A stretch of 64,000 nucleotides of DNA from Gyrodactylus bullatarudis (GCA_012064415.1 SSNU01000075.1:400458-464457), one strand, 5' to 3'; counted from the stretch's first letter, positions 25,001 through 33,002 are shown. Translations and numbers: made by a program. The notes: generated from the sequence alone by a model not told the origin.

Positions 25001-28000
25001 TTTTATCGAAATTCCTATCTACTGGTGAGTAGTTTAAAAATGTTTAAAGATTATTGAGAAACGATTCATTTAAACCTAGGGGTCATGAAGGACCAGTGGT
25101 ATCGGGAGTGCTAACATTTCCCCGAGTTCTCTAAAGTAATAAAGAATTCAATATTGAATTTTCAACGAAAGGAAAAAAAGTAATTTAGTTTCTCTTCATT
25201 TTCTGCCTCCTACAATCTATCCGGTAGTTGATTTAGTGGCAATAAAAGTCCATTGGCTATATATATATGTATACTTTGGATTTTAGGGTGTGTAAAGTCA
25301 ACATTCAGGGCTGTTTTGACAAATCCTTTCCCCACTCTATACACCTATTACTTTGATCTGTTTGTCTGAAGTGGGATTTTTCTTCTCTACCTTCAGAGTT
25401 TGTAAAATTACAAATATTTCTAAGGAATTTTGCAGATATGTTTGTTTTGCAATTCATTCTCTCAGATATTCCTCCTTATTTATTCATACCAGAAAAATAA
25501 ATTATTTTTTTGTAGTGAACAAAAAAGGATATGGTATCTCACATATCTATTTGTTCCATTGAAGAAAAGTACATTTTTTGTGTCTTGAAGAAAAGCTCCC
25601 CAATTAATTCCTAGCAGAGAGTCTGTAGAACAAATCAAAAAAAACTGCAAAAAAAGACTTGATTTTGAAAGAGACTTTCGAATGAATAATCAAGAAACTT
25701 TGGAGATAGATAGACCATCATCCTATTAGCATAAGAATGACTCATAAGGATGGTACAAAGAGTCGATAAAAATTACCATAAGAAACCAGAAAATGACAAT
25801 GAATTATTCGAATATTCCTCAATCAGATTAAAGAAAATAATCTATTCAACCACAGAAAAGAGTATTTGCTACAATCAATGTGGACACTCGAGTGACGCGA
25901 ATTCTGTATCTGGTCTCAGAATCTCCGAATTGTATTCAGTTTCGGAGATATTCGCAAAAAATGAAAATTTCGGATTTTTAATTTTGGCGCCGAATTTCCA
26001 TTCTTTTAACCTTGAGGTAAAGTTAAAGCTTTTGCAGACCTAATAGTTGAAGATTTGATTTCTTACGTATTGCTGAAATTACAACATCAGTAAAGAAATG
26101 ATGATTCAATAAAATGTTTAAAAACGTTAGCAGGAGTTTCTATCTGAACCTAATATTTTTCCATTCTGAAAAGATAAGATTATCCTTAAACATGAATTTG
26201 AATGAAACTTCATGAATACAAGGAGTTCCTCTGTCATTCCCAATGGAACAGTTTATATAATGTTGTATTAGATAGAGATTCATCGGCGATTTAAACAGTT
26301 GAACGATTGAACTTGCGTTTAAATACAATTTATTCTGGAAAACACTTGTATTTAAAAAAGAATAAATATTTTATAAATACAGTTATTCCTATCATGTTGT
26401 AATATCTTTTGTTTAATCAAAGGAACGGATATATTTTAAGGACATGATCATGTGAAATTGGTTTAAGCACAAGAATTATGATCATGGATAAGAGATAACT
26501 TATGAAAATATTTTTTGATATCCATGAGTTTTGAAAAAAAACATTGATAAGCAGGACAGTTTGGTTTTCCTCGCATTAAACTAATATTCTTCAATCAGAA
26601 TATTATTATTATTATTTTCATAACTCTTTTAAAATTTGAAATTAGCAGACTGTAGCAGCTGCAACGATAACATGGGGCTATCCAACAACCAATGGGAATG
26701 GCCCAATAGAATTGAAAAAAACCATGAGTAGAGTTGTAATTAAAATAATAGTCTTTGAATCCAAGTATAAAACGTGGGCATATTTATTTATAGGAAATGT
26801 TACTCCTATCCAAATAAGCTTTTTTACCGACAATGTTACTAATTCTAATTGCCTTTGGTTAAGCCTTTTTTTCTTGAACTCAAAAAAATCTTTAGTTGAA
26901 TGAGTAAACAAGTGCAGAAGAATTTCCCATTAGAAAAAAAGGGGGTTGGGAAAGACCTCTAAATAAAAAACTTTAGAGAGTAAGACTATCAATATTAATT
27001 TGTAAATAAATTTGTAGAAATTAACATGAGATGAGATCTGTCCTAAAGTGATCGAATGATAAAAAAATTGAATGTATCTCGATAAGAAAACTATCGATTG
27101 GGACTACTAATAAGGGAAATTGTTTTTCTTCTCAAAAATAAAATAGTTCAAGATTACAAATATTCAATGTACTCGTTTTCTCTTTTACTCCATAGCCAGG
27201 ATTTGAAGCTAGGCCTCACAACGTTAACGACCCGGGTTCGAATCCTGGCTATGGTGTACTGACGAGTCCTAATAAGGACGAAACGCTTCTTCATCTGCCA
27301 TCGTGAGTTGGATATTATTTGACTCTCTTATGGAATCGACACTTGCTTAGGTGTGAGAAGACAATCTCCATCAAATTAGAGTTCATATGTATATACAGTT
27401 GTACCTCTATAAAAAATGTAACAAACCTATCCCTCTCCTCTCTGCCCCTTTTAAGTTGAGTAAAATAATGTATAGCTACTAAAAAGTAGGTTTATGAGAG
27501 TCAAACTTTCCAAAAAAAATAAAATTCAGTCAAGTTTGATTCATTCGATAGAGAATTTTCTGCTGATTCTTTCTATCTAATAAAAATACCAATAAAAATA
27601 CCAGATTCGTTCATTTCTTGTCTCATAAAATCCTATCAAACATTGGAGCAGTTTTGATTTTGGATTGAAAAATGTTTTTTTCTCTTATTCGTCTTTTCAC
27701 ACTTTTGACCTATACCCCATCCCCTTATTTACACCCACAATTGGGGAACAACTGTAATTATAGCTTACTCGTTCCCCTGTAATCACACTGAGATATTCAA
27801 CGATTAACTCGAAATATTAATGAGTAATCAATCCTTCTTACACAACTACAAATTTCAACGTGCAAAGAATCAGCATTTGGTATTTTATTCTCCTGAAAGG
27901 GTCCCATTTCATATCCTCTCCTGAAGTTCATCAAAAGGAATTGGTCTGCCAAATTCAAAAAATTGTCTGTTTTCATCATAAAATCTTTGATTTGCTGACT

Positions 28001-31000
28001 TGAGAAGAAATTTCTTTGGAAGTTTTGCCTTGCGCAACTCAACAATTAATGTCGGTCCTAGGATAATGTTTCATAGTTGTTGACATTGAAAATGAATTGT
28101 AAATTGAAATTTAGAGTGTTCTCATTAGATAAAAAATAATCTAAGAGTTTAGAGGACATGAAATAGGACCCTTTCAGGAGAATAAAATACCAGTAGATGA
28201 TTTCGAATTTCTTGCAGACTCTAGTTCCCAGGCTTTCCTATTGCTCAAATATTTACAACTCGAGAGCCTTTACCTTATTTTATAATTGTACAGATCAAAT
28301 TTGGACCGACATTAATTGTTGAGTTGCGCAAGGCAAAACTTCCAAAGAAATTTCTTCTCAAGTCAGCAAATCAAAGATTTTATGATGAAAACAGACAATT
28401 TTTTGAATTTGGCAGACCAATTCCTTTTGATGAACTTCAGGAGAGGATATGAAATGGGACCCTTTCAGGAGAATAAAATACCAAATGCTGATTCTTTGCA
28501 CGTTGAAATTTGTAGTTGTGTAAGAAGGATTGATTACTCATTAATATTTCGAGTTAATCGTTGAATATCTCAGTGTGATTACAGGGGAACGAGTAAGCTA
28601 TAATTACAGTTGTTCCCCAATTGTGGGTGTAAATAAGGGGATGGGGTATAGGTCAAAAGTGTGAAAAGACGAATAAGAGAAAAAAACATTTTTCAATCCA
28701 AAATCAAAACTGCTCCAATGTTTGATAGGATTTTATGAGACAAGAAATGAACGAATCTGGTATTTTTATTAGATAGAAAGAATCAGCAGAAAATTCTCTA
28801 TCGAATGAATCAAACTTGACTGAATTTTATTTTTTTTGGAAAGTTTGACTCTCATAAACCTACTTTTTAGTAGCTATACATTATTATTATTATTTTTTTT
28901 TGTTAGAAAATGTTTTATTTTATTAATATGTACAGCATAAGAAATAATTAAAAAAAGATAATTCTGTATAAAAACATAATAAATCTGTTTATGAAAAGTT
29001 TCATTTTTTTTAAATATAATGAGTTTGTTGAAAATATGGCTTGGCAATAGTAAAAAGTCTGAAAGGCAATTCATATGAACATATTGGATTCTTTTAAATT
29101 AATGTAAAGAGGAATAAAGTAAAGATTTAGAGTAATCAATTTTGGTCCTAATATGGGCCATAATGGATTTAATATCCCATAGATTACTACATTCATCAAG
29201 ATTCTACTCAACTTAAAAGGGGCAGAGAGGAGAGGGATAGGTTTGTTACATTTTTTATAGAGGTACAACTGTAGTACAAAGCAAGGACGACACTTTGCTA
29301 GTAGGTTTAAATAAAGTATTATTGATTGTTCTAAATGGTTTTCAGAACAGAGGGGAAAGCTGGTTAAATTAGCATTTTGATAATATTCGAGGCTCTAGGT
29401 ATTAGCTTTACATAGTCGCAAGAGTATTTTTGGGTTTATTTAAAAAAAAATTATTTATTTTTCAAACGTAAAACATTAAATAAATATTGGGGCATGTTTC
29501 TGTTCCCAATGAACTTTAAAAACAAATACAACATAATAAGACACGCATTTTAAGACAAATTTCTTCAAGCTTATGCAAAAATGATTCATTGGACAATACA
29601 GGGGATTGATGACAAAGTATTCAGCAATAAAAATGCTATAACTTTTTTCATAAATTCCCATAGGAAATAATGACCCCTGAATAAGTTTATGAATAACTTT
29701 TTTTCGAGCAATGAACTGTTCCTTAAACCCATTTTTGTTGTTAATTTATATCTTTTAACCCTATCGGGATGATAAGAAAAAATCAATCGAGAAAAAGACT
29801 CAAATTCTATATTAGACGATTCTAAATGGGAATCTATTCAATAACGATTCTTTTGAATCCATCTAAGAAAATCGATCTTCTATCTACTAATAAGTAGACG
29901 AAGTTTGAGACTTTTTGGTATTTTTGAGATTTGTTTAGCGTAAATTATAAAATAGATTATGTGATATTGTTTTAAACAGGGTAATAACTGAGAATTTCCT
30001 AATCGTCCTAAATAGGAAGAACCTCACGAAAGGGTAAAATTAAATTTTTTGGGAACAAAATTTCCAATACTCTAAAACCTGAGAAGCGAAAACTTACGCT
30101 AATTTGACGTGAGATTTTACTCTGATTTTTCAATTTATTCGGAAAAATTGAACTCAAGTAATTTTAGCAGAAAAATCCATTGAAAATTCTTAAAAATTAT
30201 GAAATTAAGACTCAACAAAATAAGAAACACGATGAACTAAGCCCTAGTTTGTGAGATGAGCCATTAAAAACGATTGTAAAAATGTTTATTGCTCAAATAT
30301 ATGTAACAATGGTTTTGAGCTATCAATGTCATTAGTTTTAATTATCGAAAAATGCCAGATTTTTTCCCGAATACATGTAATTCAAAGCCTGTATTTATTT
30401 GGCACCCTGATGAGTATGTCAGAGAATAAAAGAGATTTTCATTTGTGAAACAACAATTTAATTCACAGGAATTACTACAGACGTGATTTTTCCATTTTTT
30501 TTTCTTAAATCAGTAAAAGTATGTTTTCCGAGCTGGTTTTCAAAAGATCAAAAGACGAGATTTTTTTAAAAATCATTAATTAATTAACTCCCAAGTTCAT
30601 CGATAGTTATTGCTTCAAATAACGCTAGAACAATACTTTTGAGTGGAGCTGTATAAAGTATTTGGTCAGCAGAATAATGATTTATAAACAATGTTTATTA
30701 AACATACATAGAAGAAATATTATTGACTGTATCTTTATCTCTAATAAAAATTTTCATTTCGTGTACTTAACTGCATACGTTTATCAAGTGAATTTCATGT
30801 AATCTTCTCAAGGATTCGTTCATTAAACGACTCCGATAATAAAAGATATCAATTCATTTTTATGAAATCATCTCTGCAAAATTCCCTGGAAAGGGATGTA
30901 GAAGAAGAAATAGATAGAAATCCTCCAAAGAGATCTCAGCCCACTTTTTAATTAGGAAAAATACAAATATATTCATTCAAAGCTGACACATTCTCTCTTT

Positions 31001-33002
31001 AGTACCAGAGAGTAGTAATTTTTAGTTTTTAGAAGAACTTGTCCAAAATGGGCGTGAACAAAATGGCTTCTCTATACCATAATATACCTGGTTAGTCATC
31101 ATTTATTATAATTTAGTTAGTAAAAACTCTTCTATTTGCTATTTATTCTATGGTGAAAATTCAAGATTTGCTCTAAATTTATTCTGGAAAGTATTCGGTT
31201 TAGACTAAATCAAAACCTGATAAAAACAGATCAAATTTTAGATCACACCTACTGATTTATTATAAATTTCGAAGGAATCTTTTCCCATAATTAAACCTTT
31301 TGGATAACACATGAAAAAATTCTAGGCAAAAATGATATCGTCCTGTTCAGGAATAAATAAAACAGAAGAGTACAATGAAAATTTTCCTCAGATCTTCTAG
31401 TTTTTGAGCTAATTGAAATTCACCAATTTTTTTCAACCAAGTTTTGTGCCTATTAAACCTCGTTTTAGGAAAATTCGGAAGCCGTAGACCTAGAAGTATC
31501 CAGAGAGAGTATTCATTGACGAATCTCTATTTTTTAACACTTAAAAACATCAGTTGTGTATTATTGAGCATAAAGATATAAACTTCCGATTTGAAAAACT
31601 GTGTCAGATCAAATCTTGATTCTAATCTTTTTAAGCCATGGTACTTTTAAATAAGAGTACTTTGATAATTGAAATTTGAGCAGATAACCTGGGGATAAAA
31701 GAGTGTACAACTCTCATAACTATTTATGTACTTGTATATTTTATCATACAGAAAGTTTCCTTACCTGTGTGAAACCAAATGATACTTTATATCAAAAGTA
31801 CAGACTCTGCTTTGAAATCTATGCTTCTTAGAGAATAGATTACTGTTCTCTTCTGAAAAGGTTTATTTAGACAGTGTGCTATTCTAACATGTTCAAATGA
31901 ATATATATCATAGATTATTGCAACGATTATATAAAAAAATTATAAACCCATGTGAAAAACTGGTTCAGTAGTAGAAGTAGTTAGTAAAGGTGTTGCTAAA
32001 CTATCAATAACTGCGCAATGATAGCAGTAAAAACTGTTAAAGATTTTGATCAAAATAGTTTTGTTTCATTAACTAGATCTTTTTACATTGGGTAAATTCT
32101 TCTAATTCTTGAATGAATTCACAAAATTCAAAAGTTATCTATGCAAAAAATGATTCTCGGGCAAGGTGATAGATTTAGATAAACTCTCTTAATCACTGAG
32201 AAAAGTCCGTGACCATCAAAATACTGAAATGTCTCGGTATCGGATGATTAATTTCAAGAAAAATCAACCCTAAAACATTGTAATATTCAAGTCTATCTTG
32301 TGACGTAGAAATTTCAAAGAACCATAAAGTGCTCACAGCTAAAATGATATAATTTTAGCGTGTGATAAATTTAGATCTAGATATTTCTTCTTATTCTCAA
32401 TGCGAAAACTGTTGACCTTGAAGAAGATCGATGAGTGATAAAAATATACTCTTCAACTATCCTTTTTATATATTACAGACAATGGCGAGATTCATAAGAT
32501 TATAAAAAAGAAGAGAATAACTTGTGATTCACTCTGATTCGGATTGAAATCAACGTTATCAAAGATCAAGGCTTCTTGAATAAAATTTTAGCCATGACGC
32601 TTAGTTCATACCATGCAAATTTCTCAATCCCTTTTCTTAAGATTCCATCATATTTTAGACTTATAAGTTGACTTTAGACTTTTAAGTTGAAATAAATGAG
32701 GAAGATTCAATCAAGCCTGAGAAATCTAAAAAAACGCTTTTAATGAGATAAATCAAACAAGTCGAATTAAGTGACTCTGAGGATTTCGTGAATGTTTGTT
32801 TGAGATTCGTTGAGAAATATCAAGTAAATCTTGAGGCAATCTTATAACAAAAAAATATCAGAAGTTAATATTCCTAAAGAGAATAAAGAATGATCCCAAA
32901 TTTAACGTGGTAGAATTATCAAAAGTAGAAAATAAAAAAAAGAAAAACTCACCCTTGATAATAGTTGAATCTGGGAAGACGTTGACTAATTGTAGTTTCC
33001 AT
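3777..33002 (-). CDS. Gene 1: serine-rich protein of unknown family, at least five coding exons (partial model)
   Basis: I reconstructed this gene from splice signals and codon phase. The exons are 33002-32953 (ATG), 20163-19871, 16280-16096, then at least one exon not found, 4640-4302, and 4012-3777 (TGA). The first three join in phase into 176 codons, starting METTISQRLPRFNYYQ. The last two join in phase into about 190 codons. The 16096 exon ends in phase 0 whereas the 4640 exon needs a donor in phase 1, so an exon is missing or these are two genes. The product is rich in serine, asparagine and charged residues. It has no signal peptide, membrane segment or motif I recognise and is probably largely disordered. 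Introns of 3.6 to 12.8 kb are full of transposons. Gene 2 lies upstream in the same orientation. Confidence 0.55.
4195..4240 (-). repeat. Fragment of foldback terminus inside gene 1 intron
   Basis: The sequence ACACCTAGTTAAAATGAAG followed by a gggaattc module matches the terminus shared by foldback families A, B and C. It lies in the 289-bp intron between 4301 and 4013. Only the end of the element remains. Confidence 0.4.
4302..4640 (-). CDS. Gene 1 penultimate coding exon
   Basis: The acceptor attttcctag precedes TTGACCTGG and the donor is gtaagc after CGTGCTT. The exon has two leading bases, 112 codons and one trailing base. Its frame continues exactly into the next exon. The peptide is rich in serine, arginine and lysine, for example the basic run DDIKRKRNPFNGLISRCRK, which could be a nuclear localisation or phosphorylation region. 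No domain is recognised. Confidence 0.65.
4641..5428. other. Gene 1 intron, nothing further recognised
   Basis: AT-rich DNA with no open frame, inverted repeat or RNA motif that I can support. Confidence 0.4.
5429..5599 (-). CDS. Candidate coding exon, hypothetical
   Basis: Reading on the minus strand gives an open frame of 56 codons with protein-like composition, including FLDEFNKELSEEMRIPEEVA, and it ends in TAA. It is preceded by a possible acceptor (gaaaggtag). The start is in phase 0, which fits the end of the gene 1 exon at 16096. However, no donor in the phase needed by the next exon (4640) is available, so this may be an alternative last exon, a separate gene fragment, or an old transposon piece. 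No family is recognised. Confidence 0.3.
   Translation of the reverse strand, partial: TSIFLDEFNKELSEEMRIPEEVAPQFVRVNIPVVNDNSLVLFLLMLSPRSYLPLDH
5858..6794 (-). mobile_element. Mutator-like (MULE) element, decayed, with about 100-bp TIRs
   Basis: The left end (5858-5960) and right end (6610-6794, inverted) share the terminus GGGTTATTTAGGGAAATAAT and match over about 100 bp. The right arm is longer because a subrepeat containing 'ttgaaaaatgcc' occurs about four times there but only once on the left. Flanking 9-mers TTAAAATTA and TTAAAATAG agree at 7 of 9 positions, as expected for the 9-bp target duplication of this superfamily. The interior carries the 3' part of a transposase on the minus strand. 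The element lies in an intron of gene 1. Confidence 0.7.
6046..6549 (-). pseudogene. MULE transposase C-terminal remnant with SWIM zinc finger
   Basis: The minus-strand frame from 6549 to the TGA at 6048-6046 is open except for one TAG at 6288-6286. It encodes KCSCEFG, then the stop, then HNGIPCAHIIATYIH. That is the CxC...CxH pattern of the SWIM finger found near the C terminus of Mutator-like transposases. An AT-hook-like RGRPKKKR follows near the end. The DDE catalytic region is absent upstream, so the copy is 5'-deleted and cannot encode a working enzyme. The long TIRs around it support the assignment. Confidence 0.7.
6795..7177. other. Gene 1 intron, nothing recognised
   Basis: AT-rich sequence with no gene or clear repeat boundary. 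Confidence 0.4.
7178..7720. repeat. Dispersed repeat, copy 1 (second copy at 18480-19010)
   Basis: The two stretches share a long series of colinear blocks, including 'ttttcgacgtcac', 'aaaactacaaggat' and 'cttgagaaac', at roughly 75-80 percent identity by eye. No coding frame is conserved between them, so this is a diverged transposon-derived family of unknown class. Confidence 0.5.
7780..8250 (+). mobile_element. 3' end of a Penelope-like element, decayed
   Basis: A broken frame around 7840-7910 resembles the GIY-YIG region (VYIGQTSRNLK followed by IKEH after frame corrections). The stretch 7985-8040 matches the 3' tail of the Penelope copy at 14590-14640, but the hammerhead core is mutated. 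Positions 8125-8230 match, in the same order but with a deletion, the repeat next to the assembly gap at 44850-45040. At least two related 3' ends are therefore merged here. Confidence 0.5.
8251..8667. other. Gene 1 intron, nothing recognised
   Basis: AT-rich sequence without a supported gene, repeat or RNA motif. Confidence 0.35.
8668..9176. repeat. Foldback element, family D, copy 1
   Basis: Left arm 8668-8830 and right arm 9040-9176 are inverted copies, each carrying the 'cttaaatc.cccatcgatat' and 'cttcaagtatttnaat' modules. A second, more diverged copy lies at 59697-60010 in the ETS gene. The interior is non-coding. Confidence 0.6.
9343..9585 (-). CDS. Weak candidate exon, hypothetical
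   Basis: An 80-codon minus-strand frame includes NPSDGDMNSSDEFESAIFYG, which looks more protein-like than the background. No splice pair in the phase required by gene 1 was found, and no ATG starts it. It could be an unplaced gene 1 exon or chance. Confidence 0.2.
   Translation of the reverse strand: MLLLRIQLETKSHHRSCLKYLIKTTKKYINPSDGDMNSSDEFESAIFYGDIFETLSGLTFPCSNFYHVFCYKRNTKFINQ
9626..10360. mobile_element. Foldback element, family A, complete copy
   Basis: The element starts AAACCTAGTTGACATGAAG and ends with the inverse, CTTCATGTCGATTAGGTTT. Arms of about 270 bp (9626-9900 and 10085-10360) fold back on each other, leaving a loop of about 180 bp. There is no transposase. This is the clearest full-length copy of the family and defines its ends and module order. 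Confidence 0.75.
10361..11950. other. Gene 1 intron, nothing recognised
   Basis: AT-rich sequence. Short open frames (for example on the plus strand around 10721-10924) have no motif or splice context. Confidence 0.35.
11951..12260. repeat. Dispersed repeat related to 40890-41030 and 4078-4120
   Basis: The block 'aatctcacgccagaagaa' at about 11959 recurs inverted at 40935-40953. The block 'caagccagaagacatcat' recurs in direct orientation at about 40970. The block containing 'ggtcaatctatgccgaac' recurs inverted at 4085-4110. The modules are shuffled between copies, as in foldback elements. Confidence 0.45.
12261..12948. other. Gene 1 intron, nothing recognised
   Basis: AT-rich sequence without a supported feature. 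Confidence 0.35.
13516..14355 (+). CDS. Penelope-like polyprotein C-terminal part: linker and GIY-YIG endonuclease (partial)
   Basis: The frame is open from the stop at 13513-13515 to TGA at 14353-14355. It enters in a segment typical of the region after the reverse transcriptase (HRKNTFTG then LNFNSYVP, KRGLITSLAKR). Next comes a helical linker, then the endonuclease: VVYKFKCPCDAMYIG near residues 133-147 counting from 13567, RRLEDRV, and the C-terminal IEAYLINLEKPNLCVQ with the conserved glutamate. The tail is basic and proline-rich. The endonuclease nicks target DNA for priming. There is no true start because the 5' part is lost; the first ATG in frame is at 13591. No frameshift is present. 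Confidence 0.8.
   Translation, partial: VTVVRSIHRKNTFTGRLLNFNSYVPMTQKRGLITSLAKRVRRIVSDETWESELEKLICIFLSNDYPIELINDRLSKLYTPRNKPKEMNDKHAVLSLPFIGDQAITTFQKKINNAFTEAYPNAHLRFVYKTNKMLRNFSKDKIDESKQTHVVYKFKCPCDAMYIGHTTRRLEDRVDEHLHKGQTAVRDHLKTCKANVSSKNFEIIYKSYGNNVSMLKGIEAYLINLEKPNLCVQKNHVKSMNLPKPKPHQQSSSQPPSRKRMRAEVEVNRQITDFYPPTQ
14591..14632 (+). ncRNA. Minimal type I hammerhead ribozyme motif in a Penelope 3' tail
   Basis: All core parts are in order. Stem I strand TCACA (14591-14595) is followed by CTGATGA (14596-14602), an 8-nt stem II region closed by only one G-C pair, and GAAA (14611-14614). A 4-bp AU-rich stem III encloses AGGCC, the cleavage triplet is ATT, and stem I partner TGTGA lies at 14628-14632. 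Penelope-like elements of several animals are known to carry minimal hammerheads with short stems, so context and structure agree. The weak stem II makes activity as a single unit doubtful. Confidence 0.65.
14851..15394. mobile_element. Tc1-type MITE (family E) nested in foldback A
   Basis: The element starts CAGAAAAATTATTTTTATTG and ends with the inverse CAATAAAAATAATTTTTCTG. The terminal repeats continue through a 'gtaattactaat' module. The interior matches 16838-16880 ('tgctgcattctgattggtcg'). The right flank starts TA; the left flank reads CA, so the expected TA duplication is probably mutated. No transposase is present. Confidence 0.65.
15414..16095. other. Gene 1 intron next to exon 16280-16096, nothing recognised
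   Basis: AT-rich DNA with no supported feature. Confidence 0.35.
16096..16280 (-). CDS. Gene 1 internal coding exon 3
   Basis: The acceptor (tccacttctcaag) and the donor (gtaagt after GAGAAATTC) bound 185 nt. The two leading bases complete the glycine codon begun in exon 20163-19871, giving ...SSSHSSGIFSVMISSGENTS. The last part, NILNSMKNVDNLFWNIQEKF, could form an amphipathic helix. The exon ends in phase 0. Confidence 0.6.
16694..16913. mobile_element. Tc1-type MITE (family E), complete copy with TA flanks
   Basis: The ends are CAGCTAAAAATATTTCTATT and the inverse AATATTTTTACTG, each flanked by TA. Inverted blocks 16770-16808 and 16860-16905 carry 'taaatattcgtgtttcaa'. The family is also present at 860-946 and 14851-15394. 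A 34-bp insertion (16730-16763) interrupts its left arm. Confidence 0.7.
16720..16773. repeat. 34-bp insertion with 10-bp target duplication inside the MITE
   Basis: TCTTATTTTT at 16720-16729 is repeated at 16764-16773. Between them lie 34 bp containing GAGGTTGCTGACTAGAAGTC. Nearly the same 26-bp core recurs at 54611-54638. The interruption-free sequence is known from 898-946, so the insertion is certain. It may be the extreme 3' end of a retroelement. Confidence 0.6.
17045..17580. mobile_element. Foldback family B, truncated copy
   Basis: From 'ttttagaatctagatcatga' onward this is almost identical to the copy at 33902-34645, including 'gaggccctctttcagaataa'. Both termini are lost. The high identity points to recent activity of family B. 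Confidence 0.7.
18061..18240. repeat. Dispersed repeat (second copy at 48797-48940)
   Basis: The two copies share 'ttgaaaaaatcaac', 'cacgagtttga' and 'aggagattaat' followed by 'ctatcgaatgggtgg' in the same order. They are non-coding. Confidence 0.5.
18480..19010. repeat. Dispersed repeat, copy 2 of the 7178-7720 family
   Basis: It is colinear with 7178-7720, including 'ttttcgacgtcac' and a 'cttgagaaac' block near the end. It lies in the intron between gene 1 exons 20163-19871 and 16280-16096. Confidence 0.5.
19871..20163 (-). CDS. Gene 1 internal coding exon 2
   Basis: The acceptor tcgtttccag and the donor gtatgt after TCCTCAG bound 293 nt with one open frame and good coding composition. 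The first base completes the glycine codon started by exon 33002-32953. The peptide contains LKLSYYSGFLLQKDASFN and a polar, serine-rich end (SSYDKNSTDSPKSSSHSS). No recognised domain. Confidence 0.65.
20278..20706 (+). pseudogene. Tc1-like transposase C-terminal remnant
   Basis: The frame from about 20278 encodes FISSMMNSEIYQNVLENSLL, then FQHDNVPCHRSKSTKKVL with the second catalytic aspartate, then DWPPRSPDLNPIENIRWTL with the catalytic glutamate (DD34E type). Around 20567 the true frame shifts by one, since QELEDAIIKEWY is read in the next frame. The N-terminal DNA-binding part and the first aspartate are missing and I see no TIRs. It is a dead fragment in the 12.8-kb first intron of gene 1, opposite to the gene. 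Confidence 0.8.
20707..23569. other. Gene 1 intron with diverged repeats
   Basis: Positions 20855-21415 share blocks ('aaattcccacctactggtga' and a 'tggtatcg' block) with 24950-25125. A CT microsatellite occupies 22001-22019. Minus-strand frames at 22314-22508 and 22858-23073 lack an ATG and good splice signals. No supported gene. Confidence 0.4.
22001..22019 (+). repeat. (TC)n microsatellite
   Basis: Nine TC dinucleotides in a row. Confidence 0.9.
23570..24103. mobile_element. Foldback family A copy, diverged
   Basis: Mirror-image modules ('gatgattcgaagcagttgag' and its inverse 'caactgcttcgaatcatcga') surround a central region. The right end is CTTCATGTCAATTAGGTTT at 24085-24103. The left terminus is degraded. 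Confidence 0.6.
24104..27180. other. Gene 1 intron with diverged repeats
   Basis: Positions 24583-24800 match, inverted, parts of 52010-52340 (for example 'catgtccgtgggat' versus 'cccacggacacgat'). Positions 24950-25125 match 20855-21415. Small trinucleotide runs occur at 24233-24250 and 26607-26621. I see no gene. Confidence 0.4.
27192..27301 (+). ncRNA. tRNA-like B-box hairpin fused to a type I hammerhead motif (SINE-like)
   Basis: CCATAGCCAGGATTTGAA at 27192-27209 is the inverse of 27238-27255 at 17 of 18 positions. The right arm contains a perfect polymerase III B box, GGTTCGAATCC (27235-27245). Immediately downstream is a hammerhead core: CTGACGA (27259-27265), stem II GTCC/GGAC (27266-27269 with 27276-27279) and GAAA (27280-27283). 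The stem I pair ATGG/CCAT lies at 27251-27254 and 27298-27301. Stem III is degenerate. A tRNA-type promoter next to a hammerhead recalls the SMalpha retroposons of schistosomes. No canonical A box is seen. Confidence 0.6.
27302..27395 (+). repeat. Downstream part of the hammerhead element, shared with 36890-36985
   Basis: 'tattatttgactctcttatg' and the following 'gtgtgagaagacaatctcca' block recur in the loop and right arm of the foldback at 36809-37032. This links the hammerhead unit with that inverted-repeat element. Confidence 0.6.
27395..29272. repeat. Near-perfect giant palindrome (about 660-bp arms)
   Basis: The left arm 27395-28058 is the inverse of 28303-28889 plus 29198-29272. The loop is about 244 bp (28059-28302). 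By eye the arms differ only by a 12-bp tandem duplication on the left (around 27589) and about 310 bp present only on the right (28890-29198). The loop holds a third, partial copy of the 'gaccctttcaggagaataaa' block. An 82-codon frame occurs identically in each arm (27797-28045 minus, 28316-28564 plus) without an ATG. An overlapping frame encodes LRKAKLPKKFLLKSANQRF, which is unrecognised. It lies in intron 1 of gene 1. Assembly error or recent inverted duplication are both possible. Confidence 0.85.
29273..32952. other. Gene 1 first intron, promoter-proximal part
   Basis: Positions 29297-29315 match the terminus of the foldback at 36809-37032 ('ctttgctagtaggttta'). Positions 30280-30440 resemble the Penelope 3' tail of 14540-14640, with CTGATGAG at 30403 but a broken GAAA. 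The rest is AT-rich DNA without a supported gene. Confidence 0.4.
30280..30445 (+). mobile_element. Penelope 3' tail fragment with decayed hammerhead
   Basis: The order 'ggcaccCTGATGAGtatg', 'gaataaaagag' and 'catttgtgaaa' parallels the tail at 14581-14636. The GAAA element reads AGAGAA, so the ribozyme core is mutated. Confidence 0.45.
32953..33002 (-). CDS. Gene 1 first coding exon
   Basis: On the minus strand ATG at 33002-33000 opens METTISQRLPRFNYYQ and ends in phase 2 at a consensus donor, GTGAGT (32952-32947). The next exon (20163) begins with the single base needed to finish the codon. The short exon, perfect donor and phase match support it as the start of gene 1, although the 12.8-kb intron makes this an inference. 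Confidence 0.55.

Noticed and set aside
27797..28564. Identical 82-codon frames in both palindrome arms as a duplicated gene
   Set aside because: Neither starts with ATG and identity follows from the palindrome; a different frame in the same DNA looks more coding-like, so no gene is claimed.
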